DNA from: Kribbella antibiotica
GTDB lineage: Bacteria; Actinomycetota; Actinomycetes; Propionibacteriales; Kribbellaceae
Assembly (NCBI RefSeq): GCF_004349055.1
Contig: NZ_SMKX01000036.1
Coordinates: 1 to 64,000, forward strand
Direction of reading: 5' to 3'
DNA: 64,000 nt
A program made the position numbers and the translations under genes. Below are positions 54,043 through 63,591 of the stretch, piece after piece. Below the pieces are notes generated by a model that had not been told where the DNA came from, searched no databases, and saw only the letters and a list, made by a program, of their open reading frames with translations. Positions within the stretch are counted from its first letter, which is position 1. Each line of letters begins with the position of its first letter.

Positions 54043-55035
54043 TCAGCCGAGGAGGTTGAGGGCCTTGACGGCGTCTCGTTCTTCAGCGAGTTCGGCGGTG
54101 GAGGCGTCGATGCGGGCGCGGGAGAAGTCGTTGACCTCGAGGCCCTGGACGATTTCCCAGTTGCCGTCCTTGGTGGTGACCGGGAAGGACGAGATGAGGC
54201 CTTCGGGGACGCCGTAGGAACCGTCGGAGACGACGGCCATGGAGGTCCAGTCGCCGTCGGCGGTGCCGCGCAGCCAGTCGCGGGTGTGGTCGATGGTGGC
54301 GGCGGCGGCGGAGGCGGCCGAGGAGGCTCCGCGGGCCTCGATGATGGCGGCGCCGCGCTTCTGGACGGTCGGGATGAAGTCGTTCTCGAGCCAGTCGGTG
54401 TCACCGGTGAAGTCGGCGGTGTTCTTGCCGGCGACCTCGGCGTGGAAGATGTCCGGGTACTGGGTGGCCGAGTGGTTGCCCCAGATGGTCAGCTTCTTCA
54501 GGTCGGTGACGTGTACGCCGGCCTTGCGCGCGAGCTGTGCGAGGGCGCGGTTGTGGTCCAGCCGGGTCAGCGCGGAGAAGCGCTCGGCCGGGATGTCGGA
54601 GGCGTTGCTGCGGGCGATCAGCGCGTTCGTGTTCGCCGGGTTGCCGGTGACGGTGATGCGGATGTCGTCGGCGGCGTGGTCGTTCAGGGCCTTGCCCTGG
54701 CCGGTGAAGATCGCGCCGTTGGCCTCGAGCAGGTCACCGCGCTCCATGCCCTTGGTCCGCGGCCGCGCGCCCACCAGCAGCGCGACGTTGGCGCCGTCGA
54801 AGATGACGTTCGGGTCGTCGCCGATCTCGACGCCGGCCAGGGTCGGGAAGGCGGAGTCCTGGAGCTCCATGACGACGCCCTCGACGGCCTTCAGGGCCGG
54901 GGTGATCTCGAGCAGCCGAAGCTCCACCGGGGTGTCCGGGCCGAGCAGGGCACCGCTCGCGATCCGGAACAGCAGGCTGTAGCCGATGTTCCCGGCGGCT
55001 CCGGTGACGGCCACCTTTACCGGTGTAATGCTCAC
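54043..55035 (-). CDS. mdh: Malate dehydrogenase (NAD-dependent)
   Basis: A 330-residue enzyme. GTG 55035 ([20 protein letters not shown]) is preferred because TTGGAG lies upstream and the longer frame adds non-conserved residues. The N-terminal Rossmann motif is [21 protein letters not shown]. The Arg-containing mobile loop is [18 protein letters not shown], then [13 protein letters not shown] and the catalytic [16 protein letters not shown] (active-site His), all as in the cytosolic-type malate dehydrogenases of actinobacteria. It oxidises malate to oxaloacetate in the TCA cycle. The usual neighbour folD-DUF3017 is 31 kb away here because of the large accessory insertion. Confidence 0.97.
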   Translation of the reverse strand: MSITPVKVAVTGAAGNIGYSLLFRIASGALLGPDTPVELRLLEITPALKAVEGVVMELQDSAFPTLAGVEIGDDPNVIFDGANVALLVGARPRTKGMERGDLLEANGAIFTGQGKALNDHAADDIRITVTGNPANTNALIARSNASDIPAERFSALTRLDHNRALAQLARKAGVHVTDLKKLTIWGNHSATQYPDIFHAEVAGKNTADFTGDTDWLENDFIPTVQKRGAAIIEARGASSAASAAAATIDHTRDWLRGTADGDWTSMAVVSDGSYGVPEGLISSFPVTTKDGNWEIVQGLEVNDFSRARIDASTAELAEERDAVKALNLLG

Positions 55036-55216
55036 GACAGCTCCAATCTGTGCATTCTTGGTCCTTCGGACGCTAGCAACATCCCCGCTCGGCCCCAACC
55101 CTGGGTCGGGTCCGACTTGCTCACATCCCCGATGGTTCGTTCACCGCGCCGTCATCTGCCGGACTCGGAAGTGGTCGAAGGTTCTCGACAGTCCCTGACT
55201 TGTAAGGAGTAAGTGC

Positions 55217-56347
55217 ATGAAGCGGTTCGTTCCCGTGGCTGTATCGGCCCTCGCGGTCGGCGCCACCCTGCTGGCCCCGCAAGCCGTCCAGCAGACTCAG
55301 CAGAACGGCGACCAGGCTCAGGTCGCCGGCTCCGCGTCGCACCACCGCGACGACTTCGTCATCGTCGGTCACCGCGGTGCCTCCGGATACCGCCCCGAGC
55401 ACACCCTGGCGTCGTACGAGCTGGCGGCCCGGATGGGCGCCGACTACATCGAGCCCGATCTGGTGAGCACCAAGGACCACGTGCTGGTCGCCCGGCACGA
55501 GCCCGAGATCGGCGGTACGACGGACGTCGCCAAGCACCCCGAGTTCGCGAACCGGAAGAAGACCAAGGTGCTGGACGGCGTCTCGCTGACCGGCTGGTTC
55601 ACCGAGGATTTCACGCTCAAGGAGCTGAAAACCCTGCGCGCGGTCGAGCGCATCCCGGCGATTCGGCAGCACAACACCGTGTACAACGGCCGCTACCAGA
55701 TCCCGACCTTCCAGGAGGTCATCGACCTGACCAAGCGGCTGTCGAAGGAGCTCGGCCGCCCGGTCGGCATCTACCCCGAGACCAAGCACCCGACGTACTT
55801 CCAGCAGCAGGGGCTCGCGCTCGAGCCCGAGCTGGTGAAGACGCTGAACCGCAACGGCCTCAACCGCCCGGACGCCAAGGTGTTCGTGCAGTCCTTCGAG
55901 GTCTCGAACCTGATCGCTCTGCACAAGCAGCTCCGCGTACCGCTCGTGCAGCTGACCGACGCTGTCGGCCGGCCGTACGACTTCACGGTCGCCGGTGACA
56001 AGCGCACGTACGCCGACATCACCTCCGCGAAGGGGCTGAAGGACGTCGCCAAGTACGCGGCCGGCCTCGGTCCGTACAAGGCGCAGATCATCCCGTTCAC
56101 GGCCGACGGCAAGCAGGGCAAGCCGACCACGCTGGTCGCCGACGCGCACCGGGCCGGCCTGGTCGTGCACCCGTACACGTTCCGGGTCGAGAACAACTTC
56201 CTGCCGAACGAGTTCGACAGTGACGCCATCCCGTCGGACTCCGGCAACCTGTTCGGCGAGATCGCGGCGTACCGGGCGCTCGGGATCGACGGTCTCTTCA
56301 CCGACAACACCGATGTCGCGGTTGCTCAGGAGAAGGAAGCCAAGTGA
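55217..56347 (+). CDS. Secreted glycerophosphodiester phosphodiesterase (GlpQ-like)
   Basis: A 376-residue protein after AAGGAG, with an N-terminal signal peptide (MKRFVPVAVSALAVGATLLAP). The GDPD barrel shows DDFVIVGHRGASGYRPEHT (His, Arg and Glu of the metal/catalytic site), ADYIEPDLVSTKDHVLVARHEP (Glu-x-Asp and the second catalytic His) and YPETKHP later in the barrel. The C-terminal IDGLFTDNTDVAV is the last conserved strand. It hydrolyses glycerophosphodiesters to glycerol-3-phosphate plus alcohol outside the membrane, for phosphate or carbon scavenging. It ends 12 bases before the spermidine-synthase-like gene. Confidence 0.92.
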   Translation: MKRFVPVAVSALAVGATLLAPQAVQQTQQNGDQAQVAGSASHHRDDFVIVGHRGASGYRPEHTLASYELAARMGADYIEPDLVSTKDHVLVARHEPEIGGTTDVAKHPEFANRKKTKVLDGVSLTGWFTEDFTLKELKTLRAVERIPAIRQHNTVYNGRYQIPTFQEVIDLTKRLSKELGRPVGIYPETKHPTYFQQQGLALEPELVKTLNRNGLNRPDAKVFVQSFEVSNLIALHKQLRVPLVQLTDAVGRPYDFTVAGDKRTYADITSAKGLKDVAKYAAGLGPYKAQIIPFTADGKQGKPTTLVADAHRAGLVVHPYTFRVENNFLPNEFDSDAIPSDSGNLFGEIAAYRALGIDGLFTDNTDVAVAQEKEAK

Positions 56348-56359
56348 GAACATAGGCGG

Positions 56360-57166
56360 GTGGAACGCAAGGTCGGCTCGGGGACAGCGACGGTTGAGGC
56401 AGCGGCCGACGGCACCTTTGTGCTGCGCGTCGACGGCTCGCTGCAGTCGCAGGTCGATCTCGCGGACCCCACCCACCTCTCGTTCGAGTACATGCGGCGG
56501 ATCGCCGACGTCCTCGATGCGATGACGTCCCGGCGGCAGCCGATCGCGGTCGCCCATATCGGCGGCGCCGCGCTCAGCCTGCCCCGGTACGTCGCCACCA
56601 CCCGCCCGCGGTCCCGGCAGATCGTGCTTGAGCCGGACGAGGATCTGACCGAGTTCGTCCGGGAGGCGCTGCCGCTGCCGAAGCGCTCCGGTATCAAGGT
56701 CCGCGGCGCCACCGGCCGCGCCGGGATCACTGAGCTGTACGACGACTCGATGGACGCCCTGATCCTGGATGCGTTCGAGCGTGAGGCGGTCCCGGCGAAT
56801 CTCGTCACCACCGAGTTCTTCGCCGAGTGTGCCCGGGTCCTCCGCCCGACCGGTCTGCTGATCGCCAACCTGATCGACGGCTCAGCCGGGTTGCCGTTCA
56901 TTCGCCGTACGGCGGCCACCGTGCGCGCCGTTCTCGGCGATGGGGTGGTGCTTGCCGAGCGCAAGATTCTCCGCGGCAAGGGGTTCGGCAACGTCATCCT
57001 GGTCGCTTCGCCGAGCAAGGTGCCCGACCTGACCGCGGTCGGTCGCAAGGCCCAGCCGCCGTACGAGGTGAGCACGCTGGCCGAGCTCGCGGGGAAGGCG
57101 GCTGCGCTGACCGACAGCGAGGGGTTCGCCCCGCCGGCCGCGCCGCCGGGAACATTCCGTCCCTGA
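56360..57166 (+). CDS. Spermidine-synthase-like methyltransferase-fold protein
   Basis: A 268-residue soluble protein from a GTG start. It resembles the C-terminal domain of fused or stand-alone spermidine-synthase-like proteins: DPTHLSFEYMRRIADVLDAM, VAHIGGAALSLPRYV (the Gly-rich nucleotide loop, usually GGGxGGxxRE), RSRQIVLEPDEDLTEFVRE (acidic residue binding the cofactor ribose), and DALILDAFEREAVPANLVTTEFF. The family's catalytic Asp motif D(G/A) is represented by LILDAF. The true substrate in these actinobacterial paralogues is unknown. It lies between the GDPD and DUF11 genes, same direction. Confidence 0.7.
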   Translation: MERKVGSGTATVEAAADGTFVLRVDGSLQSQVDLADPTHLSFEYMRRIADVLDAMTSRRQPIAVAHIGGAALSLPRYVATTRPRSRQIVLEPDEDLTEFVREALPLPKRSGIKVRGATGRAGITELYDDSMDALILDAFEREAVPANLVTTEFFAECARVLRPTGLLIANLIDGSAGLPFIRRTAATVRAVLGDGVVLAERKILRGKGFGNVILVASPSKVPDLTAVGRKAQPPYEVSTLAELAGKAAALTDSEGFAPPAAPPGTFRP

Positions 57167-57250
57167 TCCCAGCACGTCGGGTAGCTGATGGGCTACAGAC
57201 TGTGATAGTTAGGTGAACGGCGTCCGCCCGCCACCGACGAACGGGGATCT

Positions 57251-60200
57251 GTGATGGGTCGGCTACGCCTGGGGATTGCTCTGCTGCTCGTGGCCGGATT
57301 CAGTCTGGTGCCCACGGCAACAGCACAGGCGGAGACCATCCGTACCTTCGGCAAGGTGTTCGGCGCGCAGACGAACGGCGCGATCCGGATCACCGGCAAC
57401 GCGCTGGAGACCTGTGATACCTCGGTCGCCAACTGCCGAGCCGCGCTGGCCGGGAGCGCAACAGGGGCCTCGAACAACGAATGGGCGATGCGCCTGCTCG
57501 ACGCGGACTCCGACACCACGACGAAATCCTCGTCCGCCGCCACGGTGAGCGTGCCCGACGGCGCAAAGGTCCTGTACGCCGGTCTGTTCTGGGGAGCGAG
57601 CCGCGCGGCGGGAACCGGCGGTACGGCGAGCGCCGGCGACGGCAAGACGATCAAGCTCAAGCTTCCGGGCGAGACGTCGTACCAGACCCTCACGGCCGGG
57701 CGCACGGACTACCTGAGCGCGGCGACCCAGGACTACTCCTCCTACCTCGATATCACCGAGGTGGTGCAGAAGGCCGGCGACGGCGAGTACTGGGGCGCAG
57801 ATGTTGCCGCAGGCACCGGAGCTGACCGGTACGCCGGTTGGAGCCTGGTGATCGCGTATGAGGACGCGGACGAACCCCTGCGCGACCTGACCGTCTTCAA
57901 CGGCTACGCCCGCGTGACCACGGGTGATGTCATCAAGACCAACATCTCGGGCTTCCTGGCCCCGCCGAGCGGCCCGGTGAATGCCCGCTTCGGCAGCGTC
58001 ACGTACGAAGGCGATGCCGGGATCAGCGGCGACTACTTCGCGGTCAACGGCACCCGCCTGGCCGATGACCAGAGCCCGTCGGCCAACTTCTTCGGCAGCC
58101 GGGTGACCGACGGCGGCAAGAACCTCACTGACCGCAAGCCAGCCGCGCTGAACAACCTCGGCCTGGACGCGAAGGTGGTCGATGCCGCCGGCATCCTTGC
58201 CAACAGCGCGACGACCGCCGAGCTCACCTTCGCCAGCACCGGCGACTTCTACTATCCGGCTGCGCTCACCACCCAGATCGACCTCTACGCGCCGAAGATC
58301 AAGGGCACCAAGACGGTCCGCAATCTGGCCGGCAACGACCCGGCGAAGATCGGTGACACCCTCGAATACACCCTCAGCTACGGCAACTCCGGTGACGACG
58401 ACGCCCTCCGGGCTACCGCCCGCGACATCCTGCCGCCCAACACGACGTACGTGCCGGGCTCTCTCAGCGTGAGTGCAGGAGCCGTCGCCGGAGCCAAGAC
58501 GGATCAGGCCGGCGACGACCAAGCGGAGTACGACGCGGCCTCGCGGACCGTCCGGTTCCGGGTCGGCACCGGCGCGAATGCAACCACCGGTGGCCGGCTG
58601 AAGAAGAATCAGAGCACCACCGTGCACTTCCGCGTCACCCTGGATGATGCCTCCGCCGGGACCACAGTCGTGAACACCGGCTACCTCGACTACACGGCCG
58701 AGACTCTCGACAAGCCGTACACCTATCGTCCCGACGAGGTCCGGACGCCGGTCGCCGAGTCCGCCGATCTCCAGCTCTCCAAGACCGGTACGCCGGATCC
58801 TGTCGCGGCCGGCGGTGAGTTGACCTACACGCTCGTTGCCCAGAACAACGGTCCGAGCCTGGCGCAAGGTGTCGTTGTCACCGATACGCTGCCCGACGGC
58901 GTCGAACTGGTCTCGGCCCAGCCTGCGCAGGGATTCTGTACGTCGAGTGCCGGCAAGATCGACTGTGTGCTCGGTGAGATTCCGTCCGGTTCCAAAGCCT
59001 TGATCACCGTGGTGGTGAAGGTCCCAGCCGCCAGTACGGCGACCGGTCTGACCAACGTCGCGACCGCCACCACGTCGACCTCCGATCCGAACCCGGCCAA
59101 CAACACGGCTTCGGTGACGACCCCGGTGACCCGCGTCGCCGACCTGTCACTCGAGAAGAAGGTTGCCCCGAGCAACCCAGCCCCGGGTGAGAAGGTCAAG
59201 TACACGCTGACGATCCGCAACGACGGTCCGTCCGAGGCGCAGCAGGTCCGGGTCGCGGACACGCTCCCGGCGGGTCTGGCGATCATCGACGCGCAGGCCC
59301 CGGCTCCGGCCGGCTGTTCGGCGGCCGGGCAGGAAGTCACCTGTCTCGTCGAGAAGCTGGCCAGCAAAGCCACGCTGGTCGTCGTCGTGACCGCAACCCT
59401 CGACTCGGCGTACCAAGGTGGGCCGCTGACCAACAGCGCCGCCGTCACCAGCGCGACTCCGGATCCGGACACCTCCAACAACACCGGTACGGCGACTGTC
59501 ACGCCCGGCGCTCCGAAGGCCGACCTGGTTGTCGGCAAACAGACCGTGACGACCCCGGTGGTGCCGGGGAAGCCGGTCACCTATCAGATCACCGTGCACA
59601 ACGACGGTCCATCCGATGCTCGCGCGGTCCAGGTCGCCGATGACCTGCCGGATTCGTTGAGCGAGGCAACAGCCGACTCGACCGCCGGTTCCTGCACAGT
59701 TTCGTCCGGTCAGATTCGCTGTGCCCTCGGCGATCTCGGGTCGGCGTCGACGGCAACCATTACCGTCACCGCCAAGGTGTCCGCGACGGCCGTCGGCGAT
59801 CTCGTCAACAGTGCCTCGGCATCCAGTAAGACTCCCGATCCCGACCCGGCCAACAACACCGGCCGCACGACCGACACCCTCAGCCCGAGTGCGGATCTGG
59901 CGATCACCAAGACCGCCCAGCCCGCGCCGGTCCAGGCCGGTCGGCCGGTGACCTACACGCTGACGATCACCAACAATGGCCCGTCCGCCGCGCAGTCAGT
60001 CACCGTGACAGACCCGGTCCCGGCGCCGCTGAAATTCGACTCGGTCACGACGTCGCAAGGTTCGTGCTACGAGATCAACGGGACCGTCACCTGCGCCGTT
60101 GAGACCGTTGCCCCCGGCGACGAAATCACTGTGACCGTCGTGGCGAACGTCCCGTCCGGTGCCCCGCCGAACGAGCTCGCCAATACGGCCAAGGTTTCAT

Positions 60201-63055
60201 CGCCGACCCCGGATCCCGTTGCCGACAACAACAGTGCGACATACACGCTGCTCACTGGAGCCCAGGCGAATATCACGCTGACCAAGACCGTCAGTCCTGA
60301 CCCGGTGGTTGCGGGCGAGAAGATCACTTACAAGCTCACCGTTGGGAACGCGGGCCCGTCCGATGCCCAAGGCATCAGCCTGGATGACGACGTACCGGCT
60401 GCCGTTACTGACGTGAGCGTCTCGGCGACTGGCGGCGCGATCTGTAAAGCGAGCGATGGCCGAGTCACTTGCACGCGGGCGATGCTGGCGGCTGGGGACA
60501 ACTTTGTCGTGACGGTGACCGGCACGGTCGCTCCGGAGACCGGAGCGGGTGCGCTGACCAACACGGCCTCGGCCGGTGCGAAGACGCCGGAGGATCCGAC
60601 CGATTCCGACAACACCGCAACCAGCACGACGACCGTCCAGGCGCAGGCCGATCTCTCGATCACCAAGTCCGCGCCCGCAACAGTTGTCGCGGGCAACGAG
60701 CTGATCTACACGCTGACAGTTCGCAACGCCGGACCGTCCGACGCCATCGGTGCAGTTGTCACCGACACCCTCCCCACCGGTACGACGTACATCCGCGGAT
60801 CGAGCTCGGCCGGTGACTGTCTGCAGGACCCGTCGGTCGCGGAGCCGGTCGTGATCTGCCCAGCCGGACGCCTGAAGCCGGCCGCCGAGCTGAGCATCAC
60901 CGTGACGGTCAAGGTCGATCCGGCCACCGCACCGGGCAAGCTGACGAACGCTGCAACCGTCAGCTCGCAGACGCCCGACCCGAACGACTCCAACAACCGC
61001 GGTACCGCCGACACGGTGGTCACCGCCGCGGCCAACCTGTCGATCAGCAAGTCGGTTCTCCCGTCGCCGCTGGTTGCCGGCGGCGAAGGCCTCTACACCT
61101 TGACCGTGCACAACGCCGGCCCGTCGACCGCGCAGGCAGTCACGGTGACCGACACCCTTCCGGCCGGCGTATCGGTGCTGGAGGCAACCAGTGCCAACGG
61201 TGATTGCACCAAGGCCGTCAGCTGCACGCTCGGCTCGATGAGCCCAGGCGCCGACGCTGTGGTGCAGATCCGGGTCAAGGTCGACTCGGGTCAGACCGGG
61301 CCGATCACCAACGCGGCCAACGTCACCAGTACGACGCCTGACCCGGATCCCAAGGACAACACCAGCACGATCATCACGAAGGTCGACCAGGCGGCCGATC
61401 TCGAGGTGATCAAGACCAGCGACGAGACCTCGGCGACCGCCGGTGGCGGTGTCACCTATCGCCTCACCGTGGTCAACCATGGCCCGTCCGACGCGACCTC
61501 GGTTGCCCTGACGGACACGCTGCCGACCGGTCTGACCGTGGTGAAGGTCGAGCCGGACTGCAAGATCACCGGGGCGAAGATCGACTGCGCGCTCGGCACT
61601 CTGGTGGCCGGGAAGGCGACGACGATCGTCGTCACCGCGGCCCTCGACTCGGGCTATACCGGCACGAAGATCGCGAACACCGCGAGCGTGACGTCGCCGG
61701 TGCCCGACCCCGTCGACACCAACAACAGTTCGACCGTCACGGTCCCGGTCGGGGCCAGCGCGGATGTTCAGGTGACCAAGCAGTCCGAGCCGCGGACGGT
61801 CACTCCGGGCAGTACCTTCGACTACACGATCGTGGTCACGAATGTCGGCCCGTCGGTCGCTCGTTCGGTGGTCGTGACTGACAAACTCCCGGCCGGTCTG
61901 ACTGTCATCTCGGCGCAGGCTCCGTGCACAGTCGACACAGCCACCGTCGAGTGCGCGCTGGGCGACGTACCGGTTGGGCAGCGGTTGCTTTCGGTGCGGG
62001 TCAAGCTGGCTGCCGGATTTGATGGGGCCTCGCTGACCAACACTGCGACTGCGACCTCGCCGACACCTGATCCGGACAAGGACAACAACACCGGTACGAG
62101 CGTTTCGCCGGTGGCTGCGCTGGCGGATCTGGCCATCACCAAGACGATGGCTCCGGCGAACCCGGTCGCCGGGCAGCAGGTGACCTACACGCTGACGATT
62201 AAGAACAACGGCCCGTCCGACGCGCAGAAGGTGGTCATCACCGATGAGCTGCCGCGCGGTCTGACCAAGGTGTCGGCGACTGGCCCCTGCGTCGTGCTGC
62301 CGCCGACCACGCCGGGCGCGCCCGATGCTCCGGAGGCCGGGACGGTCCAATGCAGTACGGCGACCCTGGCCGAAGGCACGACGATCACGGTGACGATCCG
62401 GGCGACCGTCGTACCGGGGTTCAGTGGGGAGCTGGAGAACGTGGCGCGGGTGGGGTCGGCCACGCCGGACCCGGTGACCGCGAACAACGAGGCGAAGGTC
62501 AGCGGGCGGCCGAGTCAGTCGGCGAACCTCGAGGTCTTCAAGACCGCGTCCAGCCCGACTGTGGTCGCCGGTGGATCGCTGCGCTACCGGATCGCGGTTC
62601 ACAACACCGGTCCGTCGGCGGCTCTCAAGGTGTCGGTCACGGACGAGTTGGCGAGCGGTCTGCGGTTGCGGGCGACGCCGGCGCGGTGCAAGGCCACCGG
62701 GCAGCTGCTGACCTGTGCGATCGATCGGATCGACCCCGGCAAGACGGCCGTGATCGTGCTCGACGTGGTGGTGGACCCGAAGTACGGGAGCACATCGGTG
62801 GCGAACACAGCGACTGCGACCTCGGTGACGCCCGATCCGGACCCGAAGGACAACGCCAGCACGGTGACGACCACGGTGACTCAGCCGACTCCGGAGCCGA
62901 CGCCCAAGCCGACGACACCGCCCAAGCCGGGTGGCGAGCTGCCGGAGACCGGTAGCCCGTTTGGGTTCGGGACGGTCGCGATGGCGCTCATCCTGCTGGC
63001 AGCCGGGACGATCCTCCTCGTGGTCAGCCGGCGAGCCGGTCGACGCAGTCGCTGA
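57251..63055 (+). CDS. Giant LPxTG surface protein with about twelve DUF11-like repeats
   Basis: A 1,934-residue exported protein (start GTG 57251 or ATG 57254). Signal peptide RLRLGIALLLVAGFSLVPTATAQA; then an N-terminal domain of about 340 residues without a clear family. A variant repeat (GTKTVRNLAGNDPAKIGDTLEY…) is followed by eleven canonical DUF11 units of about 120 residues, each opening ADLxIxKTxxPxPVxAGxxVTYT and closing LTNTAxVxSxTPDPDxxNNT. A Pro/Thr/Lys spacer precedes LPETG (residues 1897-1901), a membrane helix and RRAGRRSR, so it should be linked to the cell wall by a sortase not encoded here. It is probably an adhesin or structural surface fibre. Its end overlaps the next gene by 32 bases. 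Confidence 0.92.
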   Translation: MMGRLRLGIALLLVAGFSLVPTATAQAETIRTFGKVFGAQTNGAIRITGNALETCDTSVANCRAALAGSATGASNNEWAMRLLDADSDTTTKSSSAATVSVPDGAKVLYAGLFWGASRAAGTGGTASAGDGKTIKLKLPGETSYQTLTAGRTDYLSAATQDYSSYLDITEVVQKAGDGEYWGADVAAGTGADRYAGWSLVIAYEDADEPLRDLTVFNGYARVTTGDVIKTNISGFLAPPSGPVNARFGSVTYEGDAGISGDYFAVNGTRLADDQSPSANFFGSRVTDGGKNLTDRKPAALNNLGLDAKVVDAAGILANSATTAELTFASTGDFYYPAALTTQIDLYAPKIKGTKTVRNLAGNDPAKIGDTLEYTLSYGNSGDDDALRATARDILPPNTTYVPGSLSVSAGAVAGAKTDQAGDDQAEYDAASRTVRFRVGTGANATTGGRLKKNQSTTVHFRVTLDDASAGTTVVNTGYLDYTAETLDKPYTYRPDEVRTPVAESADLQLSKTGTPDPVAAGGELTYTLVAQNNGPSLAQGVVVTDTLPDGVELVSAQPAQGFCTSSAGKIDCVLGEIPSGSKALITVVVKVPAASTATGLTNVATATTSTSDPNPANNTASVTTPVTRVADLSLEKKVAPSNPAPGEKVKYTLTIRNDGPSEAQQVRVADTLPAGLAIIDAQAPAPAGCSAAGQEVTCLVEKLASKATLVVVVTATLDSAYQGGPLTNSAAVTSATPDPDTSNNTGTATVTPGAPKADLVVGKQTVTTPVVPGKPVTYQITVHNDGPSDARAVQVADDLPDSLSEATADSTAGSCTVSSGQIRCALGDLGSASTATITVTAKVSATAVGDLVNSASASSKTPDPDPANNTGRTTDTLSPSADLAITKTAQPAPVQAGRPVTYTLTITNNGPSAAQSVTVTDPVPAPLKFDSVTTSQGSCYEINGTVTCAVETVAPGDEITVTVVANVPSGAPPNELANTAKVSSPTPDPVADNNSATYTLLTGAQANITLTKTVSPDPVVAGEKITYKLTVGNAGPSDAQGISLDDDVPAAVTDVSVSATGGAICKASDGRVTCTRAMLAAGDNFVVTVTGTVAPETGAGALTNTASAGAKTPEDPTDSDNTATSTTTVQAQADLSITKSAPATVVAGNELIYTLTVRNAGPSDAIGAVVTDTLPTGTTYIRGSSSAGDCLQDPSVAEPVVICPAGRLKPAAELSITVTVKVDPATAPGKLTNAATVSSQTPDPNDSNNRGTADTVVTAAANLSISKSVLPSPLVAGGEGLYTLTVHNAGPSTAQAVTVTDTLPAGVSVLEATSANGDCTKAVSCTLGSMSPGADAVVQIRVKVDSGQTGPITNAANVTSTTPDPDPKDNTSTIITKVDQAADLEVIKTSDETSATAGGGVTYRLTVVNHGPSDATSVALTDTLPTGLTVVKVEPDCKITGAKIDCALGTLVAGKATTIVVTAALDSGYTGTKIANTASVTSPVPDPVDTNNSSTVTVPVGASADVQVTKQSEPRTVTPGSTFDYTIVVTNVGPSVARSVVVTDKLPAGLTVISAQAPCTVDTATVECALGDVPVGQRLLSVRVKLAAGFDGASLTNTATATSPTPDPDKDNNTGTSVSPVAALADLAITKTMAPANPVAGQQVTYTLTIKNNGPSDAQKVVITDELPRGLTKVSATGPCVVLPPTTPGAPDAPEAGTVQCSTATLAEGTTITVTIRATVVPGFSGELENVARVGSATPDPVTANNEAKVSGRPSQSANLEVFKTASSPTVVAGGSLRYRIAVHNTGPSAALKVSVTDELASGLRLRATPARCKATGQLLTCAIDRIDPGKTAVIVLDVVVDPKYGSTSVANTATATSVTPDPDPKDNASTVTTTVTQPTPEPTPKPTTPPKPGGELPETGSPFGFGTVAMALILLAAGTILLVVSRRAGRRSR

Positions 63056-63515
63056 AGGCGAGGCGCTCGGTGCGGCTCGCACCGAGCGCCAGGATGAACT
63101 GATCGAGCCGGTCCGGTCGCGGTACGCGGCCGCCTCGCAGCCAGCTCTGCAGGGTGGCCCGGGGGATACCTGTGAGGCGCTCCAGCGACCGGAGTGACCG
63201 GGGCGCTGTGAGCGCTGTGAGGGCAGCGCCGAGGTCCTGTGGCGTGGCGGCCGCGCGCAGCAGCTCACCGACGTCCTGGGGGTCGCGAGCAGCCGCCTCC
63301 CAGTGCTGACGCCAGACGGGCAGGAGCTCGGCCGGTACGTCGCATCCGGTCAGGAACGCCACGGTGACCGGCCAGCTCGGCAGATGCTTCCCGCTGGTCG
63401 CGCGGACCAGGTGGGCGTGTGAGTAGTGGGCGTGATCGGCCAGCTCGCGATAAGTGAGTCCGGCATCCCGACGGACCCGCTGCAGAGCGCCGGCGAAGAC
63501 TTCCAGCTGCTGCAT
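63024..63515 (-). CDS. Small XRE-type helix-turn-helix protein
   Basis: A 163-residue protein. ATG 63515 follows AGGAGG; an in-frame upstream start is less likely. The N-terminal HTH is LTYRELADHAHYSHAHLVRATSGKHLPSW, the layout seen in actinobacterial XRE proteins in which the recognition helix is followed by W-P-V-T. A second helix-turn-helix-like segment, LERLTGIPRATLQSWLRGGRVPRPDRL, sits in the C-terminal half. It probably binds DNA as a regulator; no target is evident. It shares 32 bases with the 3' end of the DUF11 gene on the other strand and is divergent from the MOSC gene. Confidence 0.75.
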   Translation of the reverse strand: MQQLEVFAGALQRVRRDAGLTYRELADHAHYSHAHLVRATSGKHLPSWPVTVAFLTGCDVPAELLPVWRQHWEAAARDPQDVGELLRAAATPQDLGAALTALTAPRSLRSLERLTGIPRATLQSWLRGGRVPRPDRLDQFILALGASRTERLAFSDCVDRLAG

Positions 63516-63591
63516 GGCAACCTCCTCGCGATCAAACATAAGTCAACATGAACGAACAATTCAAGTGACCGGCGGGCCGTAGGATGGAGTC

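Noticed and set aside
57263..63268. Antisense frames of 534 and 1,023 codons opposite the DUF11 gene
   Set aside because: Arg/Gly/Asp composition and periodicity mirror the DUF11 repeats on the other strand; no domain or start signal.
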